In this document: positions 1-11,802 of the stretch, piece by piece | How positions within the stretch are numbered: the stretch's first letter is position 1 | Layout: every line of letters starts with the position of its first letter | Assembly: GCA_020466095.1 (NCBI GenBank) | Contig: CM035807.1 | Coordinates: 25,014,129-25,078,128 of the forward strand | DNA: 64,000 nucleotides | DNA from: Chlorops oryzae | Taxonomy: Eukaryota > Arthropoda > Insecta > Diptera > Chloropidae | Direction of reading: 5' to 3' | Position numbers and translations under genes: made by a program | Notes under the pieces: model-generated | What the model was told of the DNA's origin: nothing | The model's database searches: none | What the model saw: only the letters and a program-made list of their open reading frames with translations

Positions 1-3000
1 GAACGGAATAATATAGTTTCACAGGGGGGATATGTATCAATAGATGGAAAAAAAAATGTATAGGATCAAGAATATTTGAGGAATTTTGTTTTGGATGCTT
101 GATTTCAAATGAAATTTCTACGCTTCTGTTGTAGGATTTTTTTTTTTTTTTTTCAGTATCACGAGGTTTTTAGTTCAAAAAGTATGCGCCTGCACCCACG
201 GTGCCGAATGATGGTGCACTATACTGAACTCATTGATTATTGAATGTGCTTTAACGTATCTCCGAAAATACTTTTTTGGGAAATTGACTTTGGCGTTTCA
301 ACAACTTCTATAAAATATTTTTTTAAAATTTGGTGTGAAAAAAGAGGTCCAATATGTTTATCAGATGTAATGTTTCCAATTCTGCATCGATATGTATGAA
401 CAAATTCAAAGCGATGGAGGGAATTTTCCGAGTTAAATCGAAAAACGTACGGAGATATGAACCAAAAACCAAAAGAATACAAAAAATGTACGATGTGCGA
501 TGTAATATCTAAGGAACTATAAGGGATAGGGACTTGGGGATTGAACATATAGATTGATCTAAAAAAAAAAATTCAACCCGTAAAATATAATTTTCAATAA
601 TTTTTGAATTTTTTCAATTTTTTTCTGATAGACGTGAAGACAACTCCGGAACAACGATATATAAACGGATAACGTACATCAAAAAGCAAGAAGAGGTTTT
701 CCTTTGGGAATTAGTAAGGCTCGTATTTGTAGTGCTTTTCGACCTCAAAAACTGTGAACTGCTTTTTTCTCTTTTTCATTCATAAAAATTTGAAAAATCC
801 AACGATCGATGTCGGATTTCGATCTCGATCGGTAATCGATAATTCATAAATTCAAAGAAGAGCCGATAGATACTCATATATAGTGAAGTAAATATATAAG
901 AAGAGAAAATTTAATAATAACTGATTGTTTCTTATAAAATTATAAGTCACTCATTCGTTATATCGAATATCGTAATATCACAAATGTTAAAGTGAAGAAA
1001 AATTGATAATATGATCGAAGAAAATTCGATGCTACCGACATAATACAAACAGTCGAAATAAAAAAAAAAAAATATAGATAAAGAAGAGAAAATCTGCACC
1101 CATTCAACGTCAATGAGTTTTTTTTTTTTTTTTTGTAACAACAATTTTTATCCAAAGATCTCCCCTTCGTATCTATTGAACATCGTACACAAAAATCATC
1201 GAAATGACATCTTTCTTCTAAATACGGTGTGAATAATAAGTACTTGACTTCGAAGTCAGTTGTATTCGCAATCACTAGAAGTATGTATATTGCGAATTTC
1301 ATACTCTTATTTTTTTTTGGCATCTAACTGTGCCGACAGACAACACCGCCACAACCACCATTGACAGACACTCATAATGTGAACGCATGACTTTTCATTG
1401 AATCGAACGTCATTGCTCTTGCAAGTGTTCGTGTGTCTACAAGTATATTATATACTAGAGTAAATAAATAAATACGTACATACAATGTGTGTCTACAACT
1501 AAAGTTTCGAAAATTTAGACACACATACATACATCGAAATTCTAATAAAGCAATCAGCAAAGTTGGTGGTATTTCGTATGAGTCATGAAACAAAAGCATA
1601 CAAAATTATTCCATCCCTCTGGTTATATTATAGTCTGGTATTCATCGTACATACATATATCCGAAAAAGACTAAAAATCTACAAAGCTCAGTTTGAACTC
1701 ATTCACGCTACAGTCTTACGCTACATTGCGTACCCGGCGACTGTTTGAAAGCTTCGATTTCTGACTGACTGTGTAGCATTTCACGAGCTGTCTGAAGATC
1801 TTGTTACCCCATCATCATATGGATGACTTATACAGCAGCTGTTGGAATTAGTTTGGCATGTAACAGTGGTCTTAATTAAAAATACTCAATTTACATAAAT
1901 TTACATTTAAAGACTTCGAACACATATGTAGCTATATATTTATGTATATATATATATATAAAATGCAAAAAAAAACAATCTTAATCCAATCTTATATGTT
2001 CATTTGAGGGGTATATAAGCTTTTTCGCAAATTAGTGTAATGATTATGTTCTCGTTTCTATCCAATCAAGCTAATGAATAAATCAATCACTTGAGAAAAT
2101 TGTAAACCCTTGTGTTCACAATAGTTCATACGTATAAAAAATATATAAGTAAATTATGAGAAATTCGAAGACATTTACTTCTGGCAATAAAATTTCAATT
2201 TTTAAATTGCCTCAGAAGTGTTTAGCATTACAAGCTTCTGAATTTGATAAAGCGCTCATTTGTGTCTTTGGTACTAATGAACTTTTGTGGTCATTAATCT
2301 TTCTTAGCTTCACGCTAGTCGGACAAAAGCTGTTCGGAGTTATGAGTCATTCTACATTCGGTGTAGATATTTTTTCAGTTCTCCTAAGGTTCCATCACAT
2401 GAGGCAAACCAGAACCGAACAGAGGTATGTAGTAACTTTTGGACAAATTCTTCAAAAAAAAAAAAAAAGAAAGGATCGAATTTTAGGTTTATAGCAATTT
2501 ATTTACATTTACCTTGAATTATAGTTCGCATACCAAAACAATCAAAACAAATTATCTTATCAAACTTTCTCGTGCTTGCTGCTCTCAAAAGAGAAATTTA
2601 TATTAATCCATATATAAATGTTTGTGTGTTTATATACATCAAAAGCGTCATAAAGAACGCATCATTAACAAATTGAGAGAAGCAAGGTATTTTAGAAGGT
2701 TAAATTTCGTATGCGTTATAAATAAAAATAAAAATAAAATACCGACCGTCACTTTCTCATCTCAATGTTATTTCAAAGAGCCAGAGAGCTAGGAGAATTC
2801 CAACATTTCAGCATTTCATAGAGAAAATGAGTAAAAAAAAATTTTTGAAATGATCCACAATATCTTGCGTTAATACATTTAAAATTGCCTTTTTTTTTAT
2901 TTTTTCCAGAGTTTATTTGTGTTCTTAAAAAGCGCTTTTGCCGGTATTTGAGATTTAAATAATATTTTTTGTACAGAAATTCGTTTACATCGTGAGGAAC

Positions 3001-3099
3001 ATGACACATACATTGAATCAGAATCGTTGAAATGCTATTTATTGAATTTCTGAACATTTTTGCACGCTTTTTTATACGTGATTTATATATATATATATA
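1..3099. other. gene-free AT-rich DNA, probable Map205 intron
   Basis: No exon-like reading frame was found on either strand. The stretch holds homopolymer runs (T at about 137-153, A/T runs near 1060 and 1120) and short AT dinucleotide runs (1940-1960, 3085-3099). Because the Map205-like coding exon ends at a splice donor at 6378 and no downstream exon is visible here, this DNA is probably intronic to that gene; this is inference. Confidence 0.5.
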
Positions 3100-4242
3100 C
3101 AGGGTGTTCCATATTCAATGGAACAAAAAAAAGGGGTGATAGGGGGTTCCAGACGGACCAAAAATCGTATGGTAGGGGGGGTCGCAAATGCACCCCTGAC
3201 GAGTTACATGCAAAAAACAATATTTTGGTTTTTTCACTGGTGCTCCTCACTTACAGGCCGTAAATTCAAAATCACATATGATATGAAAAGCTTGGCGGTT
3301 TTCCGTTAACACTGCATACTACGATTTTAAATAATTCAACTCCGTTTTCTCTGGTACTACCATCTAAGCTTAAAATAGTGTAATTTTTGCTTTTAAAGTG
3401 ATTTAATTCAAAAGAAATACGATCGAGCCTCTTTTTTTTACCCTTTTCGAAAACTTTGAGTTTTTCTCTTCAATTTGATACCATGGTTGCTAAAAAAAAG
3501 TTTTACAATCAATGCAAAACTAACGGGCATGTTACTGAAATGACTATTAAAATCGTCAAAAACTTTAAATGCTTCTAAAATCACGCTGAGTAAGTTTTGA
3601 CCTGGCTTTCAACTTTAAATTCGGAGAGAATAATATAATATATGTATCGCTTTGATCTATTATAATGAAATACAGGATTTGTTGTAACGAATTTTGGGTC
3701 ACATAAAATATCGTAAATCGTCAGTTTTTGACGATATTGATTTCCGTAACATGCCCGTAAGGCTTGAAAATAATTATTTTGTATTTTTGACTCCCAGAAA
3801 TGTTATTTTAATCAAATTTATTGAGCACACTATTAGGCAGCATGAGAAAAAGAAAAATCTAAGAAATTTAAAAATTTCTGAATAGAGTTTTAGGGCGTTT
3901 TAGTGTAAATCACTTTTGACGTTTGACATCAAAAAAATTTGACTTCAAATTTTAAAATGATTTTTCGACTCAAAAAACGATTTTGATGTCAAAAATTCTT
4001 ACGTGTATACTTTTTGAAGATTGTTTTGACATAGATTTTGACAAAATTGTCAAATGTGTAAATGCCCCCTTAGTTTGACATATCCGCCTAAAAGTATGCT
4101 CACCAATTTAGTCGAATTCTTTCCGCTCCTCTAGCTCCTTACGAGTGCAAGATGGACCCCCCTTTCCATACAATTTTTTGCTTGTATGGGTTCCCCCTAT
4201 CACCTCCTTTTTTTTTTTATCCATTGAGTATGGAACACCCTG
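3100..4242. mobile_element. non-autonomous Tc1/mariner-type TIR element
   Basis: The left end reads CAGGGTGTTCCATATTCAAT and the right end is its near inverse (ATTGAGTATGGAACACCCTG). Both ends abut TA within TATATA runs, as expected for TA target duplication. The inner arms also match (a ggtgatagggggttcc-like stretch near both ends). No transposase frame is recognisable in the 1.1 kb, so it is read as an internally decayed or non-autonomous copy. Superfamily assignment rests only on TIR form and TA flanks. Confidence 0.65.
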
Positions 4243-4254
4243 TATATATATATA

Positions 4255-4394
4255 CAGTGTACTCTCCTTGCGGAGACTCCTCTTAAGCGGACACTTTTTG
4301 ACAATGCTCTAGTGTTCCTAATTCTCAAATATTTTCCTCTTAAAAGGAGCTATTTTCCGGTCCCGGAGATGTCCGCTTAAGAGCGAGTGCACTG
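4255..4394. mobile_element. short pogo-like MITE
   Basis: A 140-bp element with ends CAGTGTACTCTCCTTGCGGA and (inverse) CAGTGCACTCGCTCTTAAGC, flanked by TA on both sides. The ends resemble pogo/Tigger-type termini. Related end sequences recur at 4745 and at 4898-5064, so at least three family members cluster within 800 bp. Confidence 0.6.
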
Positions 4395-4744
4395 TATGCA
4401 AATATGTATGAGAACAGGAAAGGAAAAATATTTCTGTGAAAACAATAAAGTCATGTTAATTTTAATTAAGGTATCACTGCATGTGAATCGTGCATGGACA
4501 AAATAAATATATAGGGAGAAAATCACTAATCGATTTATAGCTTGGGAACGTTCGATTAAAAGGCACTGAAAGATCTAAGCTAAATATTTAAAGTTGTGTA
4601 ATACATCAATTACTGGAGCTAGTGACACACGCACGCATCAGACAATCCTCGTTTGATAGCAACAAAAAGACAGGTAACATCATCTTCAATTATACATAAC
4701 GAATGGCGAAGATAAACGGAGCTTAGCACACATTAGAGTAATTA

Positions 4745-5129
4745 CAGTCTACTCTCTCTCTCCTTGCGGACACCCCTCTTAAGAGGACACTTTATAGGAA
4801 TGCTCTAGTGTTCCTCCTGATTCTCTTGGCGCAGTGTGGAGTTTGAAAGAAGATAAAAAATTCTTTCATTTTCATATTTCTGTGTATACAGTGCGCTCCC
4901 TCTTACGTGGACACCTCTGTCAAGCGGACATATTTTGCAATCCCGTACGTTTCCGACTAAGGGAGAATACACCGTTTTTGAGATTTTTAATTACTTCTTT
5001 TAATCCTCTTGAACGGACACGTACGGGACCGAAAAATATGTCCGCATAAGAGGGAGCGCACTGTATACGCAGAAATATGAAAATGAAAGAATTTTTATTT
5101 TATTCTTTCAAACTCCACACTGCGCCAAG
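4745..5129. mobile_element. pogo-like MITE half plus ~305-bp nested palindrome
   Basis: A left half of the same pogo-like family starts at 4745 and stops near 4824. It is followed by a near-perfect inverted repeat, 4825-5129, whose outer arms start CTTGGCGCAGTGTGGAGTTT and whose inner core is another pogo-like MITE (TACAGTGCGCTCCCTCTTA ... inverse). The arms are over 100 bp each, so the single strand could fold into a long hairpin. No coding capacity. Confidence 0.65.
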
Positions 5130-5232
5130 CCTACACAAAAGACTCATGCTTATCGCATTGAGCAACACAACATGAAGCACTTTTGCGGCCGGGTTTGAAA
5201 TTTAAACATTCAGCCGGACAATGGCAAACAAA

Positions 5233-5235
<3 letters not shown>

Positions 5236-5277
<42 letters not shown>
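5236..5277. repeat. poly-A homopolymer
   Basis: An uninterrupted run of about 42 A residues. It might be the 3' tail of a retroposed sequence, but no element body or target duplication could be defined, so only the homopolymer is claimed. Confidence 0.8.
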
Positions 5278-5279
<2 letters not shown>

Positions 5280-6377
5280 GGAATCAAAGGGGAGCGGCCA
5301 TGATAAAAAAAAAAAAATTATCCTACAGGAAGTATGATAGCAACGAAAGTAAAATATGTGCAGCAAATGCAACCATGTAAGTGACCCATATCGCGCTGGT
5401 CTTCTCATATAGCATTGCCCGTGCATGTGCATAAAGGGTACTCTCTCCATTAACTTGAGGGTTGACAAAGGACAAATGAATAACAAAGCAAAAAAGAAGA
5501 AGAAGAACAAACAAAGCAACGAATGTTTTTTTTTTTAAAGTGCGTGCATATCTCCTTTAATAGCCGAGGAACACCTGAACTAAAAAGTTTAAACTCTTTC
5601 AAAAATGTTTTTTTTTTTTTTAATTTCACACAATGAAACGAATTTGAGAAACGAATTAATCGATTGTGGTGCAATGCTCTGCAAAGCGATTTTCTGTATG
5701 TACTGCTCCATTTGAAAGTGAGAGATTGTGGGACTCCGTTAGAAAATTCGGATTTTTCGATCAATAAATACATTGAGCAAAAAAATAACGTTAATATTTA
5801 AGCACGTGTGGACAATTAGGTATCATGAGACAATGAAAACTTGGATTGAAATGAGAGACAATCGAGAGGAATAGAAATATTGAAAAAAAAATTTTTAATT
5901 TCAATGAAAAAGAATTGGAAAATTCTTATCTAAGAGCCAATCGAAAGGTTTTAGCTTCATCTTGAGTCACCACACGAAACACCCTGAGTGAAAAACTTCC
6001 TCTCTATTCTAGAACTTCCCGTTGCACACGCGTCGAACGTGCTTGCTGCAATGCACACACATAAGAAAACAGGGAACAGCAGTGAATAAGCACGGTATAC
6101 CTACAAAATTAATGATTTCTCCACGCAAAAAACAAAAAGAAAGAAAAAGGAAGAGAGACGAAAACGAAATAAAGACAGAAAGGAATATGTATGTATGCAA
6201 AGGCAGCGATTATTTGGACTCGCCTTAAATTGTTTTTAAACATGTCTCTACAAAGTAATACTATATCCGAATATTACAAGCAACACTTTGATGAGTCATT
6301 CAAAAAGACTGCTTGTTGGATTGTTGGTTTGTCTGTTTGTTGAATTGTTGGTTTGTTAGTTTGTATTGTGTACATAC
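5278..6377. other. gene-free stretch, intron side of Map205 donor
   Basis: No recognisable exon or element. The right end is the intron start of the Map205-like gene on the minus strand (donor gtatgt at 6377-6372). Short open frames here are low-complexity and show no family resemblance. Confidence 0.5.
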
Positions 6378-8413
6378 CTGAGCTAAATTGCCATCATCGC
6401 TCGGAATCAAATGCATATCGTCGAGTTGCCTTTCGAGGGAACGTACATCGTCCTGTTCGAACAGCTGATGAGCTTCTTTTGTTTCCTCGACAAGGTGCTT
6501 CTCTTCGGTTGAATGCGGTGAAGGTGTGAAGTTGGTACTGTCATCGTCGGGGTATTTGTAAAGACCGTGCGATTCATTGTCGCCGATTGACAATGTCTGT
6601 GGTGGTAGAACTGTGGCAGCGGACTGTTCTTCAAAAATCAGTTCAACATTTGGGACATTGGTGCGAACTGCTTCAAAGGATGCCTCGGTTTCGGACAATA
6701 GACTGATATTATTACTGTCAAGTGGATTTGATGTATCCATGAGAAAGCTGCGCTCTTCGACATTCAGGTGTTGTTCTTGTTGGTCTTGTTGTTGCTGCTG
6801 TTGTTCGTGCTGATTCTCTTCACGCAAATCGGTAAATTCCATTTGTTCTGTATTTTCTTTGTGTTCTTCAGCAGCTGTGTGTTCCATTACCTCGATCGTC
6901 TGCTCGGCGGCATGTGCATTACTTTCCATGTCATTTTGCAAGTTCATTTGGTTGACATGTTCAATTTCATTTATGTTCAAAATCTCCTTTTCAAAATGAA
7001 TTTGTTGCGCAAACTGTTGTTCGTCGGTAAAGGACTCGTTCAGACTTTCGCTATCGATTGGAAGTGGTTGCACAGTATTGAGTATATCCTCGATTGGCTC
7101 ATCGCTCTTGTTCTGTGTATTTTCGACGTAGATTGACTGTTTCATAACATCGTCGATAGGTTGCATTGGTTCCATAATATCATTGTCAAGATCGACACAT
7201 GTCTCTGGGCCATGATCAATGAAACTTGCTGGAGACTGGCGATTCAAGTCCTGACAATCGCCGCCACCGCCACTAGCTGCATTTGTATCCAGCAAGTCAT
7301 CGACATTTTTATCTTCGCCCAAGATTAGTTTATCTTCTGCCAGTTCATGTGGGCGTGTAGCAGCTCCACTATCGAATTCTATTTCTGCAGGTAATGAAAT
7401 CGCGTCCATATCCACATAACGTTCCTTACTTGGACTCTGTGCAACAAAGTCATCATCGTGACGACGCTCGCCGAAAATGTGACGTGCCATGCAGTCGGTT
7501 TCGCTGCCGAAGATAGGAGCGGGAACACGTCCAACTGGAGAGTTCGGTTTAGAGCCAAAACTAGGTACAAATTCCTTTGCCTCAGGATTCAAAACGGAGT
7601 GAGTGTCGAAGTTTAGCTCCATCGATTGCTCTGGCACAAAAGCAGTATCATCACTAAATAAAAGCTGCGGCTCCCTGGCTTCTTCTTGTTGTTGTTGCTT
7701 GTTGTTGTTGATTTTCACTTAAACTGCTCGTGCCATTGGTGGCTAAAGAGCTCTGCTCCTCTTCATCTAATTCGTCTTGGGCACCACCATGCGCCATATA
7801 TCCTTCAAAGCAGTGTTGAACGTCAGAGGCTGCTTCGATTTTCATTTCGACTTGCAACAAATCAGCAGCCACATCTTTATCATCGCCCGGCGATTGTGTA
7901 GTTGATGTTGTTGCATTCGATGTGGTAGAAAAATCTGCATCGTTCTTTATAATCTCAACCTCGTCCTCATCACCACATGCTTCAGCATGTACGACGCCGG
8001 TTCCTCCATTAGCCGAATTAGCTGCGCCATTGCCCAAAAATTGACGTTCGTTGTCGTCGACGTCGTCGTCGTCGAATCGACCCATCAATATATCGGCATT
8101 CTCGCCATTACGTCCATCACCATTTCCCATTCCTTTGAGCAAATTCATAGTGGTGATTGTTCTGTTGCTTTTCATTTTGATGCTTCTCTTTAACGTACTT
8201 CAATTCCTCGTCATCGCCATCTCCATGTTCGATATGCTCTTCCAACTTACAGCCGGCATTATCGACCAATGCGCCGACAATCGCTTCGCTTTGCTCTCCT
8301 ACAGCGGCAAATTCCCCCTGCTGGCTACCGAATTGCAAATTCTCCATTATGTTTTGTGTATTATGTACCACAACATTTTCGTAGTGAGCGTTATCTTCGT
8401 GATGGTGCTCCAT
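6378..8413 (-). CDS. Map205: Map205-like microtubule-associated protein, large first coding exon (partial)
   Basis: The minus-strand ATG at 8413 opens MEHHHEDNAHYENVVV, close to my recollection of the Drosophila Map205 N-terminus (unchecked). The product is acidic and low-complexity, as expected for this microtubule-binding protein (Polo partner in flies, from family knowledge). A PAM2-type PABC-binding motif, SVLNPEAKEFVPSF, lies near 7556-7598. Coding runs to CAG|gtatgt at 6378, so the microtubule-binding C-terminus must lie in exons left of the window. The reading frame changes twice, each needing one extra base to be skipped: once around 8120-8145 (a CAAAGG stretch) and once near 7690-7703, where a single G splits two CAA runs. 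Both are homopolymer or short-repeat contexts, so assembly indels are the simplest explanation; a decaying gene is the alternative. No other gene is more likely. Confidence 0.68.
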
Positions 8414-9106
8414 TTTTTAACTTCTTTTTCTTCGCTATTGGCAACCCAAACCTTCTTCCTCTTTTCTTTTATGTCCTTGTACTTTTGCGATCTCCCTCTA
8501 CCACGTTCTCAAGATTTTCATAAAAAATTGCGTTTTTTTTTTTCTTCTTTCACTTGAATTTAATTACAAAAAAGTCACGGCCTTTTATGTTGTGCTGCTT
8601 TATATTCCTTTTTTTTTTTTTCTTTTGCTCTCCTCTCTCTTTCTCCTCCTTTCAATAGAATAGTAGAACACACAGCTCAGAATACAGAAACAGAGAAATT
8701 TTGCCCGATAAAATTTGTCAAAAGTGATTCAGCATTTATCACTTCTTTTGCGGATTCACAGTTTCCTCTGTTCTTTCTTAATTTTTGCACAAAATGCCTC
8801 GAATGTTTCGTTGTAGTTGTGATGTTGTATACAAATAACCGCGAATTGCTAAACAAAATTGTTTTTTCCGCCGACTCGCCGACTTCTTTACGACCACGTC
8901 CGAACAGTACGAAATTTCGGAGAATATGAATTCATGGGAAATCGATGCCACTATCGATAATTCAAGGTTTCAAAGATTTTCTGGATATCGATGTTTTTCC
9001 GGCTATCGATTGCATTCGATATAAATTTTTCTTTTCTAATTAAGTGGCTCGGACACTATACGTCATTTGAGATAATTCAGAAAATGCATATATATGGAAT
9101 ATACAT
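8414..9106. promoter_or_regulatory. Map205 5' flank with DRE-type site
   Basis: The gene-free 5' side of the Map205-like gene. An exact palindromic TATCGATA (DRE, bound by DREF in flies) sits at 8952-8959, about 540 bp upstream of the ATG, with further ATCGAT cores at 8941-8946 and 8981-9010. This fits a housekeeping-type fly promoter. The transcription start was not located. Confidence 0.45.
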
Positions 9107-10369
9107 CCCAGAAAACATTTTCACTCTTTTTAGACTACTTTTAGACTCTAAATTTTGAGCAAAACAGTCTAAATTGAGCTTCAAAAAGACTCTAAAATGA
9201 GTGTGTTTTTGTTTGAAAAGGGACACACGTTTAGAGTCTAAAATAAGAGTGTAAAAAAAGTATAATCGAACTGTGTTTTTAGAGTTTAATAATACTCTTT
9301 TAAGACTTTTTTTATACTCTTCCCAGGATACAGTTAGACACTTTTTAGACTTTTAAAACCGCGTTTTTAAAGTGTTTTTGCACTCTTTTTAATGTTTTTT
9401 ATGTTCTTCTTTTTTGAAGTATGAAAAGAGTGTTTTTGCAGTCTAAATGAGACGTAAATCAACTCGCCTTTTTACCACTATTTTTACTCATTTTTCTTCC
9501 TTTCATTGAAATTAAAATCATAATTTTTGTCACGTAATTTTTTTATTTCCTTCCAATATCTCATCTCGTTTCGAAATCCTCAAAGGCACGCTCAGTTTTG
9601 AATGGCTTCATCGGCTTAGAATTTTCTTCTTGTTTTCTAATGGCTATCAATTCCTGCAGAATCCGCTGCTGCACCTTCTCTATTGATTTCATCTCCACAG
9701 TGAGCTCATTCAGCTTCGTGCGACATTTTTCGACTCTTACATTTTTTTGCTATTGTTTCTAATTTACCTGTATGTAGTAACACATATATATATAAATAAA
9801 TAATATACTAATTTGTTTTTAATACAGATGTTGAAAGGCAGTGCTATGAAGTCTTACCAAATTTTGTTTCTCATTTGATTTCATATATGGTCAACATCTT
9901 GCTTTGACTTTGTTTTCTTCTGGTGGTATGTTTTCGGTATGGTCGCAGTAATACCTCTTTGTTCACTGGCGAAAAACTGACGCGCTGTTTTCTTCGATAT
10001 ATATTATTATATATATATAATATATATATATATATAGCATTTTGTACTAATAAATCATTCGCTAACTAAGTAATATAACAATCAAAAAACACTCAAATTT
10101 ATGATAGTTATTTTTCCATCTTATTTATGAGGGCTTTAAAAACAATATAAATTTAGATTATTTTTAAACTCCATCATTTTGAGCATTTCGAATTTAAAGT
10201 CTGTTAAGAGTGTTTTTATACTCAAAAATAATACAGTAAAAAACGGTCATATGTATAATTCTTTTATACTTTTTTAAGACTCTTATTTATGAGGGCTTTA
10301 AAATCGGTATAAATGAATACTCTTTTTAGACTCTAAAATTTTCAGACTCAAAAAAAATGTTTAGCGGGT
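9107..10369. mobile_element. motif-dense TIR element
   Basis: The ends form a short imperfect inverted repeat (CCCAGAAAACATTTT at left; inverse of the right end CCCGCTAAACATTTT). The interior is packed with degenerate AGACTCTAAAA / TTTTAGAGTCT-type motifs in both orientations (about 9127-9440 and 10130-10350), plus an AT run at 10000-10035. A coding-like trace lies in the middle on the minus strand. The family is not recognised. Confidence 0.5.
9561..9740 (-). pseudogene. coding-like trace inside TIR element
   Basis: The minus strand stays open for about 60 codons to TGA at 9561-9563 and predicts a charged, coiled-coil-like peptide (contains CRTKLNELTVEMKSIEKVQQ and ends KTERAFEDFETR). A second open patch further right (about 9895-10000, minus) is basic and begins RRKQRVSFSPVNKEV. 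The two could be exons of a transposon gene or a captured host fragment. I do not recognise the family and claim no function. Confidence 0.3.
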
Positions 10370-11188
10370 ATATATTAACCCTCATTAGTTGTTATGACAT
10401 ATATGATACTATTTAGAAAAAGTTTAAGCCATGTTTTATTCCATATCATACCACTGAGTACACATTTTGCATTCATTTCGGACCCAGTAGCTTAAAGCGG
10501 CATTTTTGACAATAGACGTCGAAAATGATGTAAGTTTTAAGTGACTAATGAGGCTTGATGAATAAGATCTAGGAAAGAAGCAAGTCGCTGGTGCCAAACT
10601 CACAATTTTTTTAATTTTGGTCCCTGAGGGCTGGTCGTATTACGGGCTGTCAAGGCTCTCGATGCACACACACGAACATATGCTTTGAAAAAATTGAGAA
10701 CGTACAGAGACATAAGAAGAAAAGAGATGGCTGTTTGTTAAATGTTCCGAAACAATCTGTGCTTCTCTTTCTTTCTGGTACATTCAAATGGGATGTTTTC
10801 CAAACATGTTTCATAAGACACCTATAAATACATACAGTAAAGTACACAATATATCACAACCCTTAAACAAACAAGCAAATAGATATACACTCAATGGTAA
10901 AACTATTGAAAAATTCAAGTTTAAATATATTTATTTACCTATTTATGTGAATGTAAGAAAATTTAGAATGTAAAAAACGAAATAAATTCGTTTTACACAA
11001 TCGAGTTCAATGAATTACGATGGTATCGAAGTAAAAATACGCTATTCATACGTTAAGACATTTTGATAATGAAACACACGTTTTGTGGACGAGGGGCGCG
11101 CAGGGATGTGGTATGGGAGCGTTTTTCTCTCTTCCCCTTGCTTCTCTTCCCTATGAATTTTTGTTTCATTATCGAAATGTCTTATGCT
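10370..11188. other. gene-free DNA with repeat remnants
   Basis: No gene seen. Positions 10640-10800 resemble sequence at 19010-19160 (acacgaacat, cattcaaatg/gattgcatgag and aacaaac patches), and 11050-11180 matches the family found at 18890, 23455, 25491 and 31612 (ttaagacatttcgataatgaaac ... aacgctaccatacc, or its inverse). These are dispersed repeat fragments. Confidence 0.5.
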
Positions 11189-11300
11189 ATGTTCAGACGT
11201 TAATATGATTTACGTGATTCGCCCCTTGAATTACGTTCGCGAATTATCCCGTTCAGATGAGAGATTTGTAATACGTTTTTTATGTTTTGTGTAAAAGCAT

Positions 11301-11429
11301 GTCCTCATGCAACACATTTACACCGTGTAAACTGAGTGAAGTAAGTAAAACTGTCAAAATTGCATACAAAATTTGACAGTTTTACGAACTTCACTCAGCT
11401 TACACTGTGTAAATGCGTTGCATGAGGAC
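11301..11429. mobile_element. 129-bp inverted-repeat MITE
   Basis: The left arm GTCCTCATGCAACACATTTA has a close inverse at the right end (taaatgcgttgcatgaggac); the arms extend about 45 bp through actgagtgaagt. Non-coding, nested in the 11189-12000 element. Confidence 0.65.
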
Positions 11430-11630
11430 CCTTATTGAAACTGTCTGAACTCGAATAAACAATTGTTTTACAATTAAAAATTTCAGTTCAAGAGAGGTCC
11501 GTTGCATCCAGCTCTTGTTGCCATGATATCTTTATTGCAAGTTCATTGGTAAGAGCACGAATTGGTCTCTTTTGTCAAGCGTGCGATAAATTCCGACTGG
11601 GAGTTTGGTTATTCTTTATTCTTTTCACTA

Positions 11631-11802
11631 TAGGGGTATTCACAAAGGCGTGTTAAAAACGTTGGAAAGTAGGAAAATCGGAAAAATGCGACTTCTTAAA
11701 AATTTTTTTAAACTGTTTTGTATCTTGCACAACTTTTTAAGCAGTTCAAATTTTAAGATTTTTCGACTTTCCTATTTTCCGACGCCTTTGTGAATACCCC
11801 TT
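11631..11802. mobile_element. TAGGGGTATTCACAAAGG-type MITE, copy 1
   Basis: The terminal repeats TAGGGGTATTCACAAAGGCG and the inverse gcctttgtgaatacccctta bound 172 bp. A sister copy with the same ends lies at 55653-55816 in the krz intron. The ends resemble PIF/Harbinger-type termini; that assignment is inference. Confidence 0.65.

Noticed and set aside
237..548. 103-codon open frame on the minus strand as a Map205 exon
   Set aside because: Composition is hydrophobic and aromatic, unlike the acidic or basic Map205 segments, and it has no fitting splice context.
5183..5380. Lys-rich open frame over the poly-A tract
   Set aside because: Produced by translating the A homopolymer.
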